Assembly: GCF_001949145.1 (NCBI RefSeq)
Contig: NW_019091508.1
Span: 457,716 to 521,715, forward strand
Direction: 5' to 3'
Length of the DNA stretch: 64,000 bases
DNA from: Acanthaster planci
Lineage: Eukaryota; Echinodermata; Asteroidea; Valvatida; Acanthasteridae
Shown here: positions 43,801 to 58,800 of the stretch, piece by piece
Position numbering within the stretch: the stretch's first letter is position 1
Layout: each line of letters starts with the position of its first letter
The notes under the pieces: generated by a model
Seen by the model: the letters and a program-made list of their open reading frames with translations, nothing else
Told to the model about the DNA's origin: nothing
Databases searched by the model: none
Translations under genes and position numbers: made by a program

Positions 43801-46800
43801 TTCGTTCATTTGTTGACGCAGTCGGAGTCTGAGAATGATCTTTTTGAAGGAGAGAAGTTATCAGATGAAGAAGAGGAAAAACCAAAGGTGTGTTGATGAC
43901 CATTGAACCTACATGTAAATAAGGATGGATTAATCGTAGAGCCAAATTTCCTAGTTGCATGGGATGGTACATGTACATGTATTAAACCGGAGGTCAGAGT
44001 CACCTCATTGGAATTACTGTCACAAATCCAGGGTGAGGACTTGCGGCGCACCTGACCCTTTGTTAAAGGGGTAGATCTCATGGTGCATGTACCTGGAATT
44101 TGAGGCTTACCCCAACAGTAGCGGTGCCTGAGCAGTTACAATTTGAACATAAACGTTGGTGGGAAGTTGTTGGTTTGAATTTTCCTCAAACAGCTTGTGA
44201 GATTTTTTGGAGGGGGAGGGAGGCTGGTGAGGGAAAATTCTTCAATTTATTCATTCTGTTTTGGTAAGTAAGCTTAAAAGAATATGTGTTCTATTTTGGT
44301 TGGTTCGTGTGGTTGATTATAAACAACGCCCTCCATTTGTGGGAAAGATGTGCAAATGAAATATTCTTCCCACATTTTCCCTTCAAAAACAATAATATCC
44401 AAACCCTTTGGATCAACCAAGTTAATCGCATTAAGTTGAAAAGAAAAACTGTTTATTTGGACAACCTAGAAATACTGACCTGGGCAAGTGAATACAAATG
44501 CAGCCCCCAAGAACGTTTCTTGTTGTTATGTTGATTGAGGATTTTCAGTTGTTTGATTTTTGACAGTCAGCTTTCAATTTACATGTATACAGATGTGCAT
44601 GGAAATGCGCATGTTTCAAAGTCTCTCAACGTTCTGGCGTATATGAAATTACCAATAGATACACAGATTTCAAAATGTACAATGTGCTTGTACCCACCTC
44701 CACAGACATGGAGCACTTCCTGAAATGCCAATTTGCCCATCATGTTGGGTCACACAAAAACCTTTATAGTTCATTGTTGCATAACATTGAAGGGAACCTC
44801 AAATAGTCCTTACAAGTCAGCCATATTGACATTGAAAGTGAGTTAACTCTTCATTTTGGGACCTTGAGAGATTCACTGAAAGAGTAAATTAATGGAACTT
44901 CTGTTGAATTTGTGTCAGTTTACTTTGATTAATAATTTTACAAATATGATAAAACAAACTTTGATGTTTGTGCCAGATGAGGGCCTGTTTATTTCACACA
45001 GATTTTGATCTGTGATCCCAATGTTGTTTCGCTCTATCAATTAGATGGGCTCTGGTGTTAGTGAATTAACGGCAGATCACTGATTGCAATCCAGATCTGC
45101 TGGAAACAAACAGGCCCTTACATGTGGGTAGAAGCAATTGAAAAGCACGCTTGGAGCCTACATGTACATGCACATGAATCCCCAAATAGTCAAATACCAT
45201 CCCTCTCAACAGTGAACAATTTTCAAAACTGATTCGATAGACAAGTTTAAAATGGCTCTCTCAGGAGTTTGGTCCTGGAACAGCTGTGGTGCCAACACTG
45301 GTCAAAGCGAGCAGATTTCTCACGGAGCCCTCAGGATTTTGTCCTTTGGCCAAAAATAAAAAACAGGCTGAGTCACTTTTCTCAGTCATCAGGTGTTATC
45401 CTGTTTGTTCCTGTTAAAGTTGTTATGGCATTGGATTCAGAGAGAAATGGTTATTCTCCTTTCCTCTATAAAGCTTCCCTGCAAACTTTTATTCTCTCTT
45501 AGACTAGGGTCATATGGTAGGTATACTTTAAAGGCAAGCCACTTGTGCTTTAATAGTTGTGGTTGGACAGGGGCTGTTATTTTTACTCTTGTAGGAAGGC
45601 AATTTTTTTCCATTTGGCAAAATTACACACAGACACGGGCCATTGAGTCATACAGTACATGTAGGTGTAGGTATAGCTTGACTTGCCATTTGTATACATT
45701 CATGTACGCGTGCATATACAGGTATTAGTGGTTTTGCTCACATGGGGCTAACCTGGGGGTTCTGCAGGGAATCCCTATAGGGAAGCTGCTGCAGGGATAC
45801 AGTATACATGTACATGTAACTCATGTAATGTCGGCCCACTGGTTTGGCTCCATTTACAAATCGGAAGTCGGGATTCACAGAAAATGAGGCACATTTTCAG
45901 AAAGAGGAAAAGAGTTCTGAAGCTAGGAAAAGTACACGTGCACATAATTTGGATGATGGAATTCTACACTGTATCGTTCATTCCCAGAATTGGTCATGTA
46001 AACAGGAACTTTTCAAAAGCACCTCAAAAAATGAAAATGGGCACTCAGTATCTTTACAACACTCCCCCATAGATTTTGGCCTTGAACACATATGTATCAT
46101 GTGCTGCTAAAAGACCTTTTCTAATTACATGTACATGTACTCAAGGCAATTATACCTCAGTAGATGTACATTTTGTAGCATTTGGATGCCACATGTATGT
46201 TCTCGTCAGTGTACACTTACATGTACCTGCGTGCACAAGTCAGTGTGTTTTGACTCATACACGTAGCCTTCAAAAAGCACAACCAATCTTATTCATCGTC
46301 ATTCCTTTCATCGGTAACATGTGGACTGCACACGGAACCAATTTAAATGTTATGTGTACCAGTATGTATGCATTTTATCCAAAGTGCATGTACAACATTG
46401 TACATGAGCTTGTTGAGGCTTAACTTGATCTCCTTTCAGTTGCCAGCAAGTACCCACCATATACTGTATGTGAAATTTTTTTTTGGGGGGGGGATGTCAC
46501 AGCTCAATCCCTGAGACTTGTAATTAGTCTTTTTACTTAACTTGTCCATGAGATTTGTGATGGACCTTAACTACTTACATACATGTATGCATGATTGTAT
46601 GTGCACCTGACTTCTTCAATGTATTTATGTGATGATTTAAACGCCAGGGTGGAGCATTGGCAGACGAGCTGGCAGCAAGGATCGGTACAGCACCCCAATC
46701 AAAGGCTGATGACGATGGTAAGTACATGTACATGTACCAGGTCCACTAAAGAGGCAACTTGGTACTTGCATGCATTATGTTGCATGTATTGAGTCATGTT

Positions 46801-49800
46801 TTACTGTACCACCGACAGAGGAGAAGGCATTGGGCTTCGTTCATCTTGTTTCCAACACTCTCCTTTACACAAAGCACAGGCAGTTACCATCCGGGACAAT
46901 ACACTAACCACTGAGGATAGGGTCACATCCCTTGGCTTCCTTCGTGGTCTGTCCTCGTCACGGTAAATTAAAACAAATACACATAGCGTGTTCTGAAAAA
47001 ACAGCTGATGTAACTTTGGCAGCTGCGTGTTTGAAAAATGCAGCCACCTACATGTACATGTATAGCTGAGATCAGTGCAGTGGTCACATGGTGGTTTGGC
47101 CCACCTACATGTGCATGTACATACAGCACATTCTCATTCTCAAACAAGTTACAACAGAACATGTAATTCCATACCATAGTTGGCATTTTACATGCACTCC
47201 AACATGCACACAAACTTGTACATGTACTGCACTTGTCTGTCCAAGCAAGTTTGCACAGCAAGATACCGTCTGTCACCATTTCAGAGGAACACACTGCCCA
47301 CATGCATCTTGCCTTCAGCTGTTCCATTTTTGTCCAATATCCGTTCCACCTGGACATGATTACAATCTAGGATGTAGCTACGGGAAGGGAGGGACGATCC
47401 ATGCAAGCCAGCGTAGCACCAGTGGCAACTCAGTCCCTCCATCTTTAAGTTGAAGCTGGGTCGTGCTATCCCAGGGGATGTCGTCCCCCCTCCCCATAAA
47501 GTGACCCCGTTTGCCTAAGAAAGTGTTAAAGTTACTGACAAAGGGGTGAACCCGGAGCTCAATTTTCTACCATGTTCTCATGGGATAAAATACTAACCAG
47601 GCTAGTTAGCCCAGTTTTGTCCCAGTGTGAAGAATGCGCCAATTGCTTTCTGCACAGGGTTGATTTTTGATAGATGCGGGACACTTCTCAGCTTGAAGAA
47701 ATAGCTATGTGGTTCAGACAGTGCAAACTATCAAGTAATTTCAATAGATCAGAAGGGTTGGTTTTTATTTCTGCCAACATTTTTTGTTGCTTTGAGAATC
47801 TTGTGCCAAAAACTTAGACAAGGTTACCATGGGTACATGTATAATTGTGTGTCATTCTACCCCTGATGTGTTATAATTCAACCTGCCTAAATTAGTCGTA
47901 CATGTACATATATGGAGTGTGTACACTAGTACCAACTCAGCTGTTAAGAGAGATGATAGGCACTTGAGCGCCATTGCTGTCGTGTTTTCTGTGCCCGCGG
48001 ATTTATGCCCATTCTGATGAAAATTAATCTTTTACAGTCTGTGATATACCGGTACATGTACATGTATGTGGAGACAAACTAAAGTAGAGTTTCCCCATAC
48101 ACTTGTTCTTGCCAGTGACTGATCACACAATACCATCTCGCTTTGCCATATGGAGTCACTACCTTCCCACACCCCTATTTTCTCTCCTGAATAGATTGCA
48201 ACCCCTTCCCCCTTCCGCCCTTTTTGCAGCTCTCAAATTCATGGATCCGTTCACCGAATCCTTTGACCAATCATTCATACCAGAAACACGATAGAGAAAG
48301 ACCATGTATCTTCTGTAGGGCCCTGGACCTCATGCAGTGACTCGTAATACACACGTTTCTTATCTTCCCCAAATTTGTGGATATGACTTCAGACTGTGAT
48401 ATTAGTGCACTTCCTTTGGAGAGAGCTGAAGTTGGACCATTCCATTCCATTCCAAGGTGTGGCACAGTTGCTCAGTTTAGCTGAAATCAATGTTCTTGGA
48501 GGCTAAATAAAGATGGCCGCTATCAGTTTGTAAATGTGAATCAATCACAAAGGGTCATAGGTGAAAATGTCTGGACCACCTTTCAAACAGTTTAATTGGC
48601 TAAATATTATAAGTTAATTCCATGGCAGAGGAAAAATCTGCCACTTTTGCTGAAGAAGTCTACCCCTATCTGAAGAGTTTTCAGTATCATTCTCCTAGAA
48701 TAGATTTCTGTTCGCGCTTCCTCCACTACAAGTTTCTAGCCTTTTTTTTGGCATTGGTTGCTTTCACAAAGGGGCTGGAGCAATTGGAAACAGTACTATC
48801 GGCAGCACTGCTTTTTTTTGCAAAGGAAAATTGGAATTATACTGTGAATTGTGATGGAATCTGCTGCAGTTTGTTGGTACATATACCAGGTACCTGTGGT
48901 TGAGAGACTTAGGCAGGATTGACATTACTGCTGTGGTTGAACTCTGCTGATCTGTACAATCTGCCAGAATGCTCTTGGAAATATGTTGTAGACGTACATG
49001 TATGCAATTACTGGATGTGCATGTGTAAAAGTCTTGACGCTACTTGCTCAGTCGTAGATTGGATCACAAGTACAAACCTTATGAATTCTGTATGTGGATA
49101 TACAATTTAAAAAGCCACCAACGACTTCAGGAAGGACTTCAGCCTTAATGTCTCAAGAAGAAGTTGCTGATGTACTAGAGTATTTAGTACTATTACCTTA
49201 CTAAAATACTCAAAATTTGTTGAAATTCATACTCACAAAAAATTCGAGTTACATGTCCGTGTACCTGCATATGCACCCTAAGGGCTGTTTTCATAACTTT
49301 TGAACAAGGAATCCAGGGGTATTCTTGATGAAGGTTGGCCTATATTTTTTAATCTGACAGCAAAAGCTTTATGAAAGGTTGAGATGGGATCATCACCCGT
49401 GCTTCCATTTTGGAAAAGCATCTGATGGATTCCCTGAGAGAATCCCTCACCTTTGCTGACCACACTTCAGTTCCTAGGACAGACAGGAATTCCGTGCCAA
49501 ACTTTGCATGGAACAGATCCCGGTCGGGGATTACAGCGTCACGGTGACAGCGCGCAACGGCCATTTCTGCCTGACCATCGCAGAGCCCGAGGAGACTATG
49601 CCCAGAAAGGCCCGCGACGAGATCCACAGCGACTGTGCTCGCGACTCCTGCCGGCTCTGCCAGCGTGGCAGCACTCACATACGCACAGACGGGGCCTCCT
49701 GCCACACATGCAGTGGGGGCGTGCCCCTGCGAAGCATCCACCGGCGGCTGGAGTTCAACACGGGCAGCCTAACCACCCATTTCTTTACCCTCTTTGATGC

Positions 49801-52800
49801 AGAGACCAAGCGTGACCGCAGTATCTCGGAGGTCAGTGGCACGTCTACCTCCAGCAAGGGCAAAAAGCGGAAGAAAGGGACAGCTAAAGATAAGTCCGGC
49901 AAACGGAGGTCAGCCTCCAAGACAAGTGGTGAGTCATGATTTTCAAATGTCCTGTGATCCTTTAGGCATTTGTGACCTGTTACCACAAAATGAGCTGAAA
50001 GTTGGAATATTCAAAAACTGAGATATTGGTATTTTGGAATTCAGCATAAAGAGAGCTTTTCAATGGCATGCACATAGAACACTGTGGGTAAAAGTGCAAG
50101 GTGACTATGTGACATTATTCTGGCAGCTTTGCGTCCTTGTTCCCAACATTGTTTCAACATGTCTGACCAGGCACAAATAATGCTATCATCTGTTGAGAAA
50201 ATGACATTTTTAAATATGCAAATCTGGGAAATGCTTGGAATTAAATAGGATACGGGTTACTCTCTCCAAATATTACCAAAACCCCCAAATTGACCTCCAC
50301 TTCAATATAACTTTGAACACTCAAAATAGAAAAGAGTGGGAAGCGACTTTACTCTCATTTTGTCTTGACAGGTCACATTTTAGACCTTTCCATCTCTTTT
50401 TTGAAGTAGATGCAGCTTTCCATAATTTTTGTTGCTTTAAGCCTGGTTTCCATATCAACGTAAGAAACGCAGAGAGCAACATAATCAAGACACAAAGCAG
50501 ACAAATGGAAATATTTCAAACGAAAGGGTCGCCGATAATGCAAACCAGCCCCAGACGGATTGACAAAGTTGAGTCGCTGAGTAGGCCTATGCAAACACGC
50601 ACGCCGGCATGAGGGGCGTACAACGATGTTTCTCTCGCTTAGTACCACTCATGTTGTCCATTTTCTCCTTATTACTTGCACATGAAGCCCCAGTCGTCAA
50701 CAAAATAGCTGACCATTACAGGCCTCGAATTTCTTTTTTTTTCAGGGCACTGCCATTTGGCATTGGTGGACTGGCTGAAATAAAGGGCTGTAATGCCAAA
50801 TGTGAGGGCAGTAATGTCAAACGTGAGGGCATTAATGCCATCAGCGTACCAAAGTTATCGGCATTAATGCCATCCCAATTTTCCTTTTATATCGCATGAA
50901 AATGATTCAGGTGTAAGAAAAAGTAGGATACGCATTATACCTGAACATGTCCATGATAAGTGCTGAACCAGCAGCCAAGTGTTGAAAGGCTTCGGCCTGT
51001 TCTGACTGCAGCCGTTCTTTCCTCGGCATTTTGCGTACCACAAAAACTGGCCAGGCCAGTGATTTTGCACACAACATACGTGAGATTTAATCCGGGTAGT
51101 TCCGATCGACCGTACCGAAGTCATGTATGTACAGTTCGGATCGCGCGCGACGCGTAGCACTAAACTGCAAACACTATATTGCAGTGTTAGTCAAAATACT
51201 GCCCCGACCATACAGTTGTCCTGTGTGCACGAAAAACGTGGAGCTCTCAATATACCGATAATGCGTACACTTTGATGAGCACTTGTTCTAGACTGACATT
51301 ATTGCATGGTACATTAAAATACTTGGCTTGGGCATACGTTGTTATGTTAAGTCGCTGGATAGGCCGGCGGGTGTCACCTGTGCTGTGCTCTGCTTGCGAT
51401 CGTGCAGCGTGCATGGAGCAGGCCGGGCCGCCAGTGCGCGGTGGGCTGAGTGTACGATATTCCCACATACACACCGTGCACGCACGCCCTGCTTTATGCG
51501 TGTATGCCATGTGTTTGGATGGTGCGGCACGGTGTTCTGGTCGAATGTGAGCAATCAAGGAACAATGCGTTTGCCACTTTCCATGCTGCCTTCCACATAC
51601 CTCGCTGAACAGGGGCAGTCGATATGCACATGCAGGGCACTACGGCCAAGAGAAAAAAGGGCACTGCTATCTAGGCGGTGCAACACGATCACTTTTCGGA
51701 GGCACCACGGCCAAATGCGAGGGCACCAACGTCCTTGGCCATCGTGAAATTCGAGGCCTGCTATTAACAAATTACATCAAAGTGCAGTATCAGTTTGGCT
51801 TTAAGAGCCAACATTGCCACCTGAAAAGGCATTTTTTGCTAAGAATTTCCGAGTTCCGGGCACCATTTTGTTAAATTTTTTGGGAAGAATGACGTCATAC
51901 AACGTCTTTTCCACGACTGTATATGTCTTGATGTCTTGCAGACCGTCTGCATTACAAACAACCATATGGAAACCAGGATTTAGTTTTATATAGATAAGAG
52001 ATGTTCTTTTAAAACATGTAAACTTTGATACATGAGTCTTACCCTGTAACTTAAAGAATTCCGTTGTTTTTCCCTGAACAATACTTTATATTAACCCTAA
52101 CCCCCTTCAAGTTTTCTGTAGGTAATCTGTTGAACATAATGGAATCCAACAACAGAAAAAGTATGAAGCTTGCTGAACCCCACAGAACCCAACAACCAGA
52201 ACAAAAGGCCTTTCGTTCACTGCTGGCATGAACAAAATCCCACAGAAAGAAGCTACTGTTGGATATCATTGAGTTAGCAATGTTCAGTGCAATTCACTCC
52301 CATTCAGTACGATTTAGTATTTCAGGTTTATTAATCCATATCTCACAGCAATAGCCTGAATTACACATGAACACAAACATACAAGTAATTTATATAAAGT
52401 TTACATTAAAAACAGTCAACCCTAGAATAAAAATGCAAATCTAATCTACAGAATTCTTTATTTTTAATCATTACAATAAATGACTAATTACTGAATTATA
52501 AGGTATACTTAACTGGTACTAAAAATAGCAATTAAGTGCATGTATGTAATCAAAAATGAATTTTAAGAGACAATCATATTCCATATTTTACTTCCTACAA
52601 CTTAAATTTATTAAATCCTCAGGTGGCAAGTTCCACCAATGCTTACAAAAAAGGGTTAGTTATAGGGTGAGGATTCATGGCAGATGCACATGTCTTGTAG
52701 CATGTGCACTGATGTAGACCTGTAGGAAAAATACTGATGTCCTTTAACCCCTAATCGCCTGTACCATTTACTCTGGGGTAGGAAGCAGCAATTAGTAACA

Positions 52801-55800
52801 AAGTGTGCACTGCCCAAGAGCTAACACCACAAGTAAACAGGTTGGACAAAAACCCATTGTCTGCAGGACTGCCCCTCAGATCTTGAGACTGGGGTCATGA
52901 CCACACCCCTGCCCTAGGCCTTTTGTCTGAATGAAGGAAGGTCTTGTATTATGGCAGTGCACAGTTTATTCTTTTCTAGTGCTGCAGCCGAACCGAACCA
53001 AAAATAATCGAACATGGCACTTTCGAACCGAACCAAACCAGACTGGTCAGTTCAGATGTTCAGCTTTAACATGGCATTGACAGTGCCCGGAATGCACGCA
53101 AGAAAAGTTGACTTGAATTGCACAACAATTCTAAATTCGTACTACATGTACATCCTATTGTGCTATTGTATATTCAGATTTACAGATGTAGCATTACAGT
53201 GTCTGTTTACCAATCTCCAATAGCCATGCCCTTATATTCCATATTAGGCCAATGATGTCATAAGTGGCCATGCAAAACGAATTTTGATTGGACGCTGATC
53301 ACAGTCGGACTCGTGCTCGAAAAGCATATGTAGCTCAGTCACCCAATTTTGTTAGAACAAAACAGTCCACATGCATCCATGGATTCATCCGTGGAAAAGC
53401 TGTTATAATAATTATAATCGTATTAATACAATTGTAATGTGCAGATTCCACAATGTGTTCGAGTGCGCAGTACGACACTACACAAATATAAATATTGAAT
53501 TAATATAAATTAATTAAGACTGGATTAGAACTTCAATAGTAGACAGTGAGGAAAAAAAGCACATAAACTGCAGTTACACATGATTAAGTACATCTGCAGA
53601 ACAAAGCAAAACGAATTCATTTACATGTAAACCAACATTTTCACCCACATATCTAGTACATTCTTAAATTCAACACTTTTGTATGTTTTGTTCAGTGGTT
53701 TGACACCCTATCACTGAAAGAGACATTTGGCATGCACATGCAACTTGCTCACAAGTGTGGCATTAATTGCTTCTAATAATTCTGGTCTCTAAATCAGTCT
53801 TTGTATACCTGCGGACTAGCAATGCACACTCAAGATACAGCCCTGACTTTGTAAAGTGTTCTTTTCACTCCATACTAGCTGTGTCTGAGGATAACATGTT
53901 TGACGAGCCAGCCGCTGCCGAAGACGAAGACTCGCCCTTCAGTAAGAAGGGAGGCCTGTTCAGCAGCTCAGGCGGAGGACTTTTCGCAGATGATGAGGAA
54001 GATGAGGAGGTGTGTTTACGGCACAAGATGTAAACTCCCACCATTTTGTTGCATACGGAATGACTTTCTGCTTGTTAACAAAATAAAAACTTGTTTTTAA
54101 CTGACATTTTGCAAAATTAGGGCAGAGGAGTCGAGCAAGAAGTACTAGCACTATCAGTTTTGCTTTGCTACATGTATTAGCTGCTTGTTGGTTGGACATA
54201 TACAGTTGTACCAAGGTGTAACTGGCTTGCATTTAAAAGTACCATTTTATCCAAAACAAGCTGTTGAATCAGTCTCTACTTTTGCAGACGTTGCCTCGTC
54301 CACCTGTTTTTCATATCTTGTCCAGACCTCGAATGTGCTGACTTTTATCGTATGGGATTGTTTTTGTTATTTCTTTCAGGGAGGCTTGTTTGATGAGGCC
54401 CCTAAGCCACGGTCCGCCAGCCAAAGAGACGATCACATTTATGAAGATATTACTGGTAATTTCACACTGGAAACTCTGCCATCAGTTGACCCCAGTTAGC
54501 TTCTTGCATGAACAAGCAGCAATCTCGAATTGGTCAATACCTACCCAGCATGCACATTTACGCACATATTTCCCCCGAGTACACACAAGTCAAGTCATGT
54601 GTTGATGGACGCCCTACATAAATTATGGCAATAAAATGAAAAAAAAATAGTTATGTTCATAGCTGGACACGCCACAGTATCCACCTCGAGCAGAAGCACC
54701 TCCTCGTGGGTTGAAAAGAGCCATATTTGTCGGGAATGTTCAATATTTGGATCGCAGTGCGATCGTGACATGTACATTTCCAAGATGTTTGTGAACCAGT
54801 GAAGTTCTTTGTGACCAAAGGAGCTGCCGTTGCAAAGAAAAAAATACTCTCTCTTGGTCTAGCTTGAGGTCCATTTACTATCACTGAACGGCTACATGAA
54901 ACCGTACACACAGTGTGTTTCAGATTCAACTTTGTGAACGTGCTTCACAAAATCTCAAGTCACAGCTCACCACAACCTTGACTGTCACAAATTTGATGAA
55001 AGATTTTGTGTTGCTGTCCGCCGTAGTCTGCTTTGTTGGTGCACCTTGATTTTCATTTCTTGAAGTTGTTCTTGAAGAGTTTTCTCTTAGTCTCATCGGG
55101 GAACTTCATCCCTCAGACCTCCAGGGCCCCTTTTATTAGGTGGAAATGTCAGCTAAGGAGTCACCTAGAGTGAATTTGCATTATGACAAAATAGATGAGA
55201 AATGTGCACAGTCGTACATGTATCATGCAAAGGGAAATAAGGGAAAAACGCTAGCCCGATCAACCGCGTTGGTTTTTGGAAAGATTGATTCACTTGGTAC
55301 CTTTGCAGAACCTATTCCTTTTTTGGAAGATTTTTCTCTCTGACTTCCAGGAGTGCACATCGTACACGCACAATGTACATGGCTAATGATGCCTTTGGTA
55401 TTAATTTAAGACAAATGTGTGGCTGGATGTTAGATATTTCAGCAAAGTGTGTATTCACAGAATTTAGTTGTGGTTTCAATTTGTCATGTGTTTCACTTCA
55501 TTCTGGAACTTGGGCAATCAACTTAAACCATTTTTGGTTTAACAATATTTTTTACCATATTATGCATATTTACTATATCGTGCATATTTATACACTTTCA
55601 TTCATTTTGTATTGATTTTCATTGATTGATTGATTTTTTTCCCCTTTATTATCATGTCTGTGAACAGCTGAAGAGGTGGAGACAAGTACAGAGAGCCACA
55701 ACAAAGTACCCGCTGGTGCTGTGCCACTGTTTGGTGACCCATCCACTGAGGATGATTTATTTGGCAGCTCACCAAAATCAAATGAGGCCGGGGTGAGTGC

Positions 55801-58800
55801 AGAGATGACCTTTCCTTTCACTTAGTTTTTAAAGCCACCTTCATTTCCCATTTCCGGGAACATTGTTCAAATATTTGACATTGTGTGACAGGCTTTAATT
55901 TTTTTTATTACAGTGGTAATTTTGTTTTAAAAGAAATCTCCTTAAACCCCTTCAATTTGTGCATTGACACATCAAATCATCCAAAAGTCATTTGCCAGGA
56001 AGTGAGACATAAATGAATTAAATGTTACAGGATTTCAGCCCCACCCCAATATTTTAGTAGTTAGCAAAATATCTATTTTTGAAGTTTTCAGCTTTTTCTT
56101 TGAGAATTTTGTTTTAGTTTCCACACAACACAGTATCTTTCCTTCCTGGTTTCGAAATGCAAGGTCAAGCCTTTGCACAATATAATGCTCTGTGTAAAAC
56201 ACCTAACACCTAAGTCAGAATTGTAGCATTGGAAAGTGGTCGTACCAGAAATTCAACAAAGTTCTCTCACTGTGCGAAAGGGCATTGGTGACAAACATGA
56301 TTTTGATTTTTCAATTTGCTTTATGCACAATGTCGATGCATGCTGTATTTTCGTGTCCATGTATAATGTACCCAGACCACAGATTGTCCAGATCAGATCT
56401 GGTTCAACTTTTGACAGGATGTTGTTTTCCCAAGTGAGTCATAACACGGAGCGATTGCATCTTTGGCAATCTTTATGTAGGATATTGAAGATTGCGTACA
56501 TGTAGTGGCTTATTTCTTCATCTCTAATCTTGACAGAAGTACAGGCTCTTTTTTGCTGAGTGCATGTACATCCAGGTCTTGCATTTCCTTGAAGCTCAAC
56601 TTCTTAACAGCAACACTTGTGTCGGGGCAGGCCTCCACCACGTCATGGGACAACTTCTTTTTTTCTTTTTGTATGGCAAATTGGGACCGAGTTGTGGAAC
56701 AATTCTATGTTGGTCCTCACAAACTTGGTATAATGACAAGTGTTTGTCCCCACAACTACAAAAGAAGTACATGTATATGTATGTGTGTGCTTGTAGATGT
56801 ACAGTATTTGGCAAGTGCACCCATTCATGTACATGTACATGTGTTGTATCAGGAAAACACTTTTGAGTGCATTACATGTATATCATGTACCTCACATTTG
56901 GGAGAATGCCCTGGCATGCCTTCTATTAAATTGTAAACCTCTTGCAGTAGTTGTTTGTATTGTCAACATCTGGCATCTCTTTCATGTACATGTATGTACA
57001 GTACCTGGACATGTACGGTACCCGACTTTAATACATTCATGAACAAACGTATGCCCTGTGGGATTGGCTCACGACCTATGCTGGTAAATACCACATCCTT
57101 GTTCCTCACCGAGAACTTCTTCAAACTTCACAGTTTATTAAGTACCAGAGTGGTCCCACGCATGGTATTTGTGGAAAAGGCATTAGCGTGAGAACCGTCG
57201 CATGAACCAAAACACCTGTGTACTCCATACATTTGCACTTCACTTCTTGGTTCCAAATGATGTCACGCTTCAGTACTCTATACACTTTCATGAGTCACCT
57301 GTAAATGTTCACAAATACACATCCATGCATAGTAATTAGTGGCATTTATGTTGGATACATTTATGTTGAATATGTACATGTACCCCACTACCCATAGGAA
57401 ACACCCTTTTCATACATTGTACCTCATTTACTGTACCCCGTACGCATCTTAGGCTATGTGCGCAGACATGTGTGAACCTCCCTTGCGGTACTAAAACCCG
57501 TCTCATACCTTCCAACTCATGCATTAGGTGTGTGATACACGCATTTTGACCAAATCCCATGTTCACACGCATCAAACTCAAAATCTCACGCATTCTGCAA
57601 ATGATGACAATTCACTAAAACTCGCGCATTTGACAACAAGGTCAGTCGCGTGCATCAATTTGCTTTCTATATACAGTACTGCACACGCGCACTGGACTGT
57701 ATTACAGTATTAGCCTTCAGTCAAGGCTTACCTGGACACATGGCGCACACAGGAGGAATACAGGCTGTGCAGAGCGAGTGGCAAGTTCGTGAATTGTGTG
57801 TGTCCTGAGTATGTGCGCGCCTTCACTAATGACAATGCACTACTGATGACTCACGCCACGTGTAGGCCGTCTCCGAAAGTGGCTTGTAGAGCTTCACCTA
57901 GGTCTATTTTCTCAGCGTCTCCGCGTAGAGCGAAGACCTAGACCTAGGTCTAAACAACAGATCCGGATGCATCATAAATAGATCAGCAATGCATGCTGTA
58001 CTGCCGCGCTATAAATTTTCCGTTCCGTCGTGGACAGGCGCTGTAGAATGTAGAACATGAGCCATGCACTCAAACTTTTTCCAAATTTTTTCATTGACAT
58101 TTTGTATAAATGTTAACATGAAAACATCATTTTCACGACACATTTGAAAACATGCTGCGATGTGATTTAGTTTTGCGATTTTTTAAAAAGAATTATAACA
58201 GGCCCCGAAGAGATACCAAGCATTTCATGCATTAACTTTCATTTGGTTTTGATGATGCATGCAACATACATACATGTACACGTACATGTACATGTACTTG
58301 TACACTGACGCACCAGCTCAATGCCTCACTGTCAGAATCTCATGTACATATTATGTGCCCTGTGTGCCTCACCAATGTAGAAAACCCTTTTCATGAGGGC
58401 AACCTCTGCTGCCAAGGAGAGGCGTAGCAGCATGGTGAGTCCTTTCAGTACGATGCATCGTCTGAGACCCCTTGCATTGCACACAGCTATGCACGAGTTG
58501 CTACATGTAGCCTGTATGCCTTGTTACCAGAACTTTTCTTTTCTTGCCTGTGATAGTTTGTGCAACATGAAACCATGTCTGAGGCTTTCCCTTTTTGTAT
58601 AAAATCAGTGAGACTCTTCAACTGTCTCATTGGAAAAAAGAAATACATCTTGTCTCTTTAGAGATTGGCAGTTTCTCCTGTATCATTATTTTCAGGAGAG
58701 CTACCGTAGAGTTGAAAGTTAAACAAGTAACAAGTTTAAAATGTTGTAGAAACAGGAAGACTTACATGTACATGTAAATCACATTCATAAGGAAAATAAG

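Larger units (their letters stand above)
42107..43821 (+). other. WASHC2 intron 8 content
   Basis: It carries repeat D copy 2 (42500-42660) and a small MITE (43559-43748). Between 42720 and 43000 there are several diverged AATTTGCC..CTTCATGAAAATG(C)TAAAAT words that may be an old tandem array. Confidence 0.6.
46718..53878 (+). other. WASHC2 intron 10 content (7.2 kb)
   Basis: It holds an unidentified exon-like block at 49478-49928 and a TIR element of about 1 kb (50719-51760), plus a CCGAACCGAACC-rich stretch at 52986-53040. The rest is AT-rich. WASHC2 exons 10 and 11 join in phase across it, and human FAM21 needs nothing more here. Confidence 0.7.

Noticed and set aside
46818-46970. Open stretch after WASHC2 exon 10 considered as another exon
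   Set aside because: The frame compatible with exon 10 phase contains a stop, and exon 11 follows exon 10 directly in human FAM21.
48622-48903. 93-codon + strand frame with a hydrophobic stretch
   Set aside because: AT-rich, no splice context or homology. Treated as chance.
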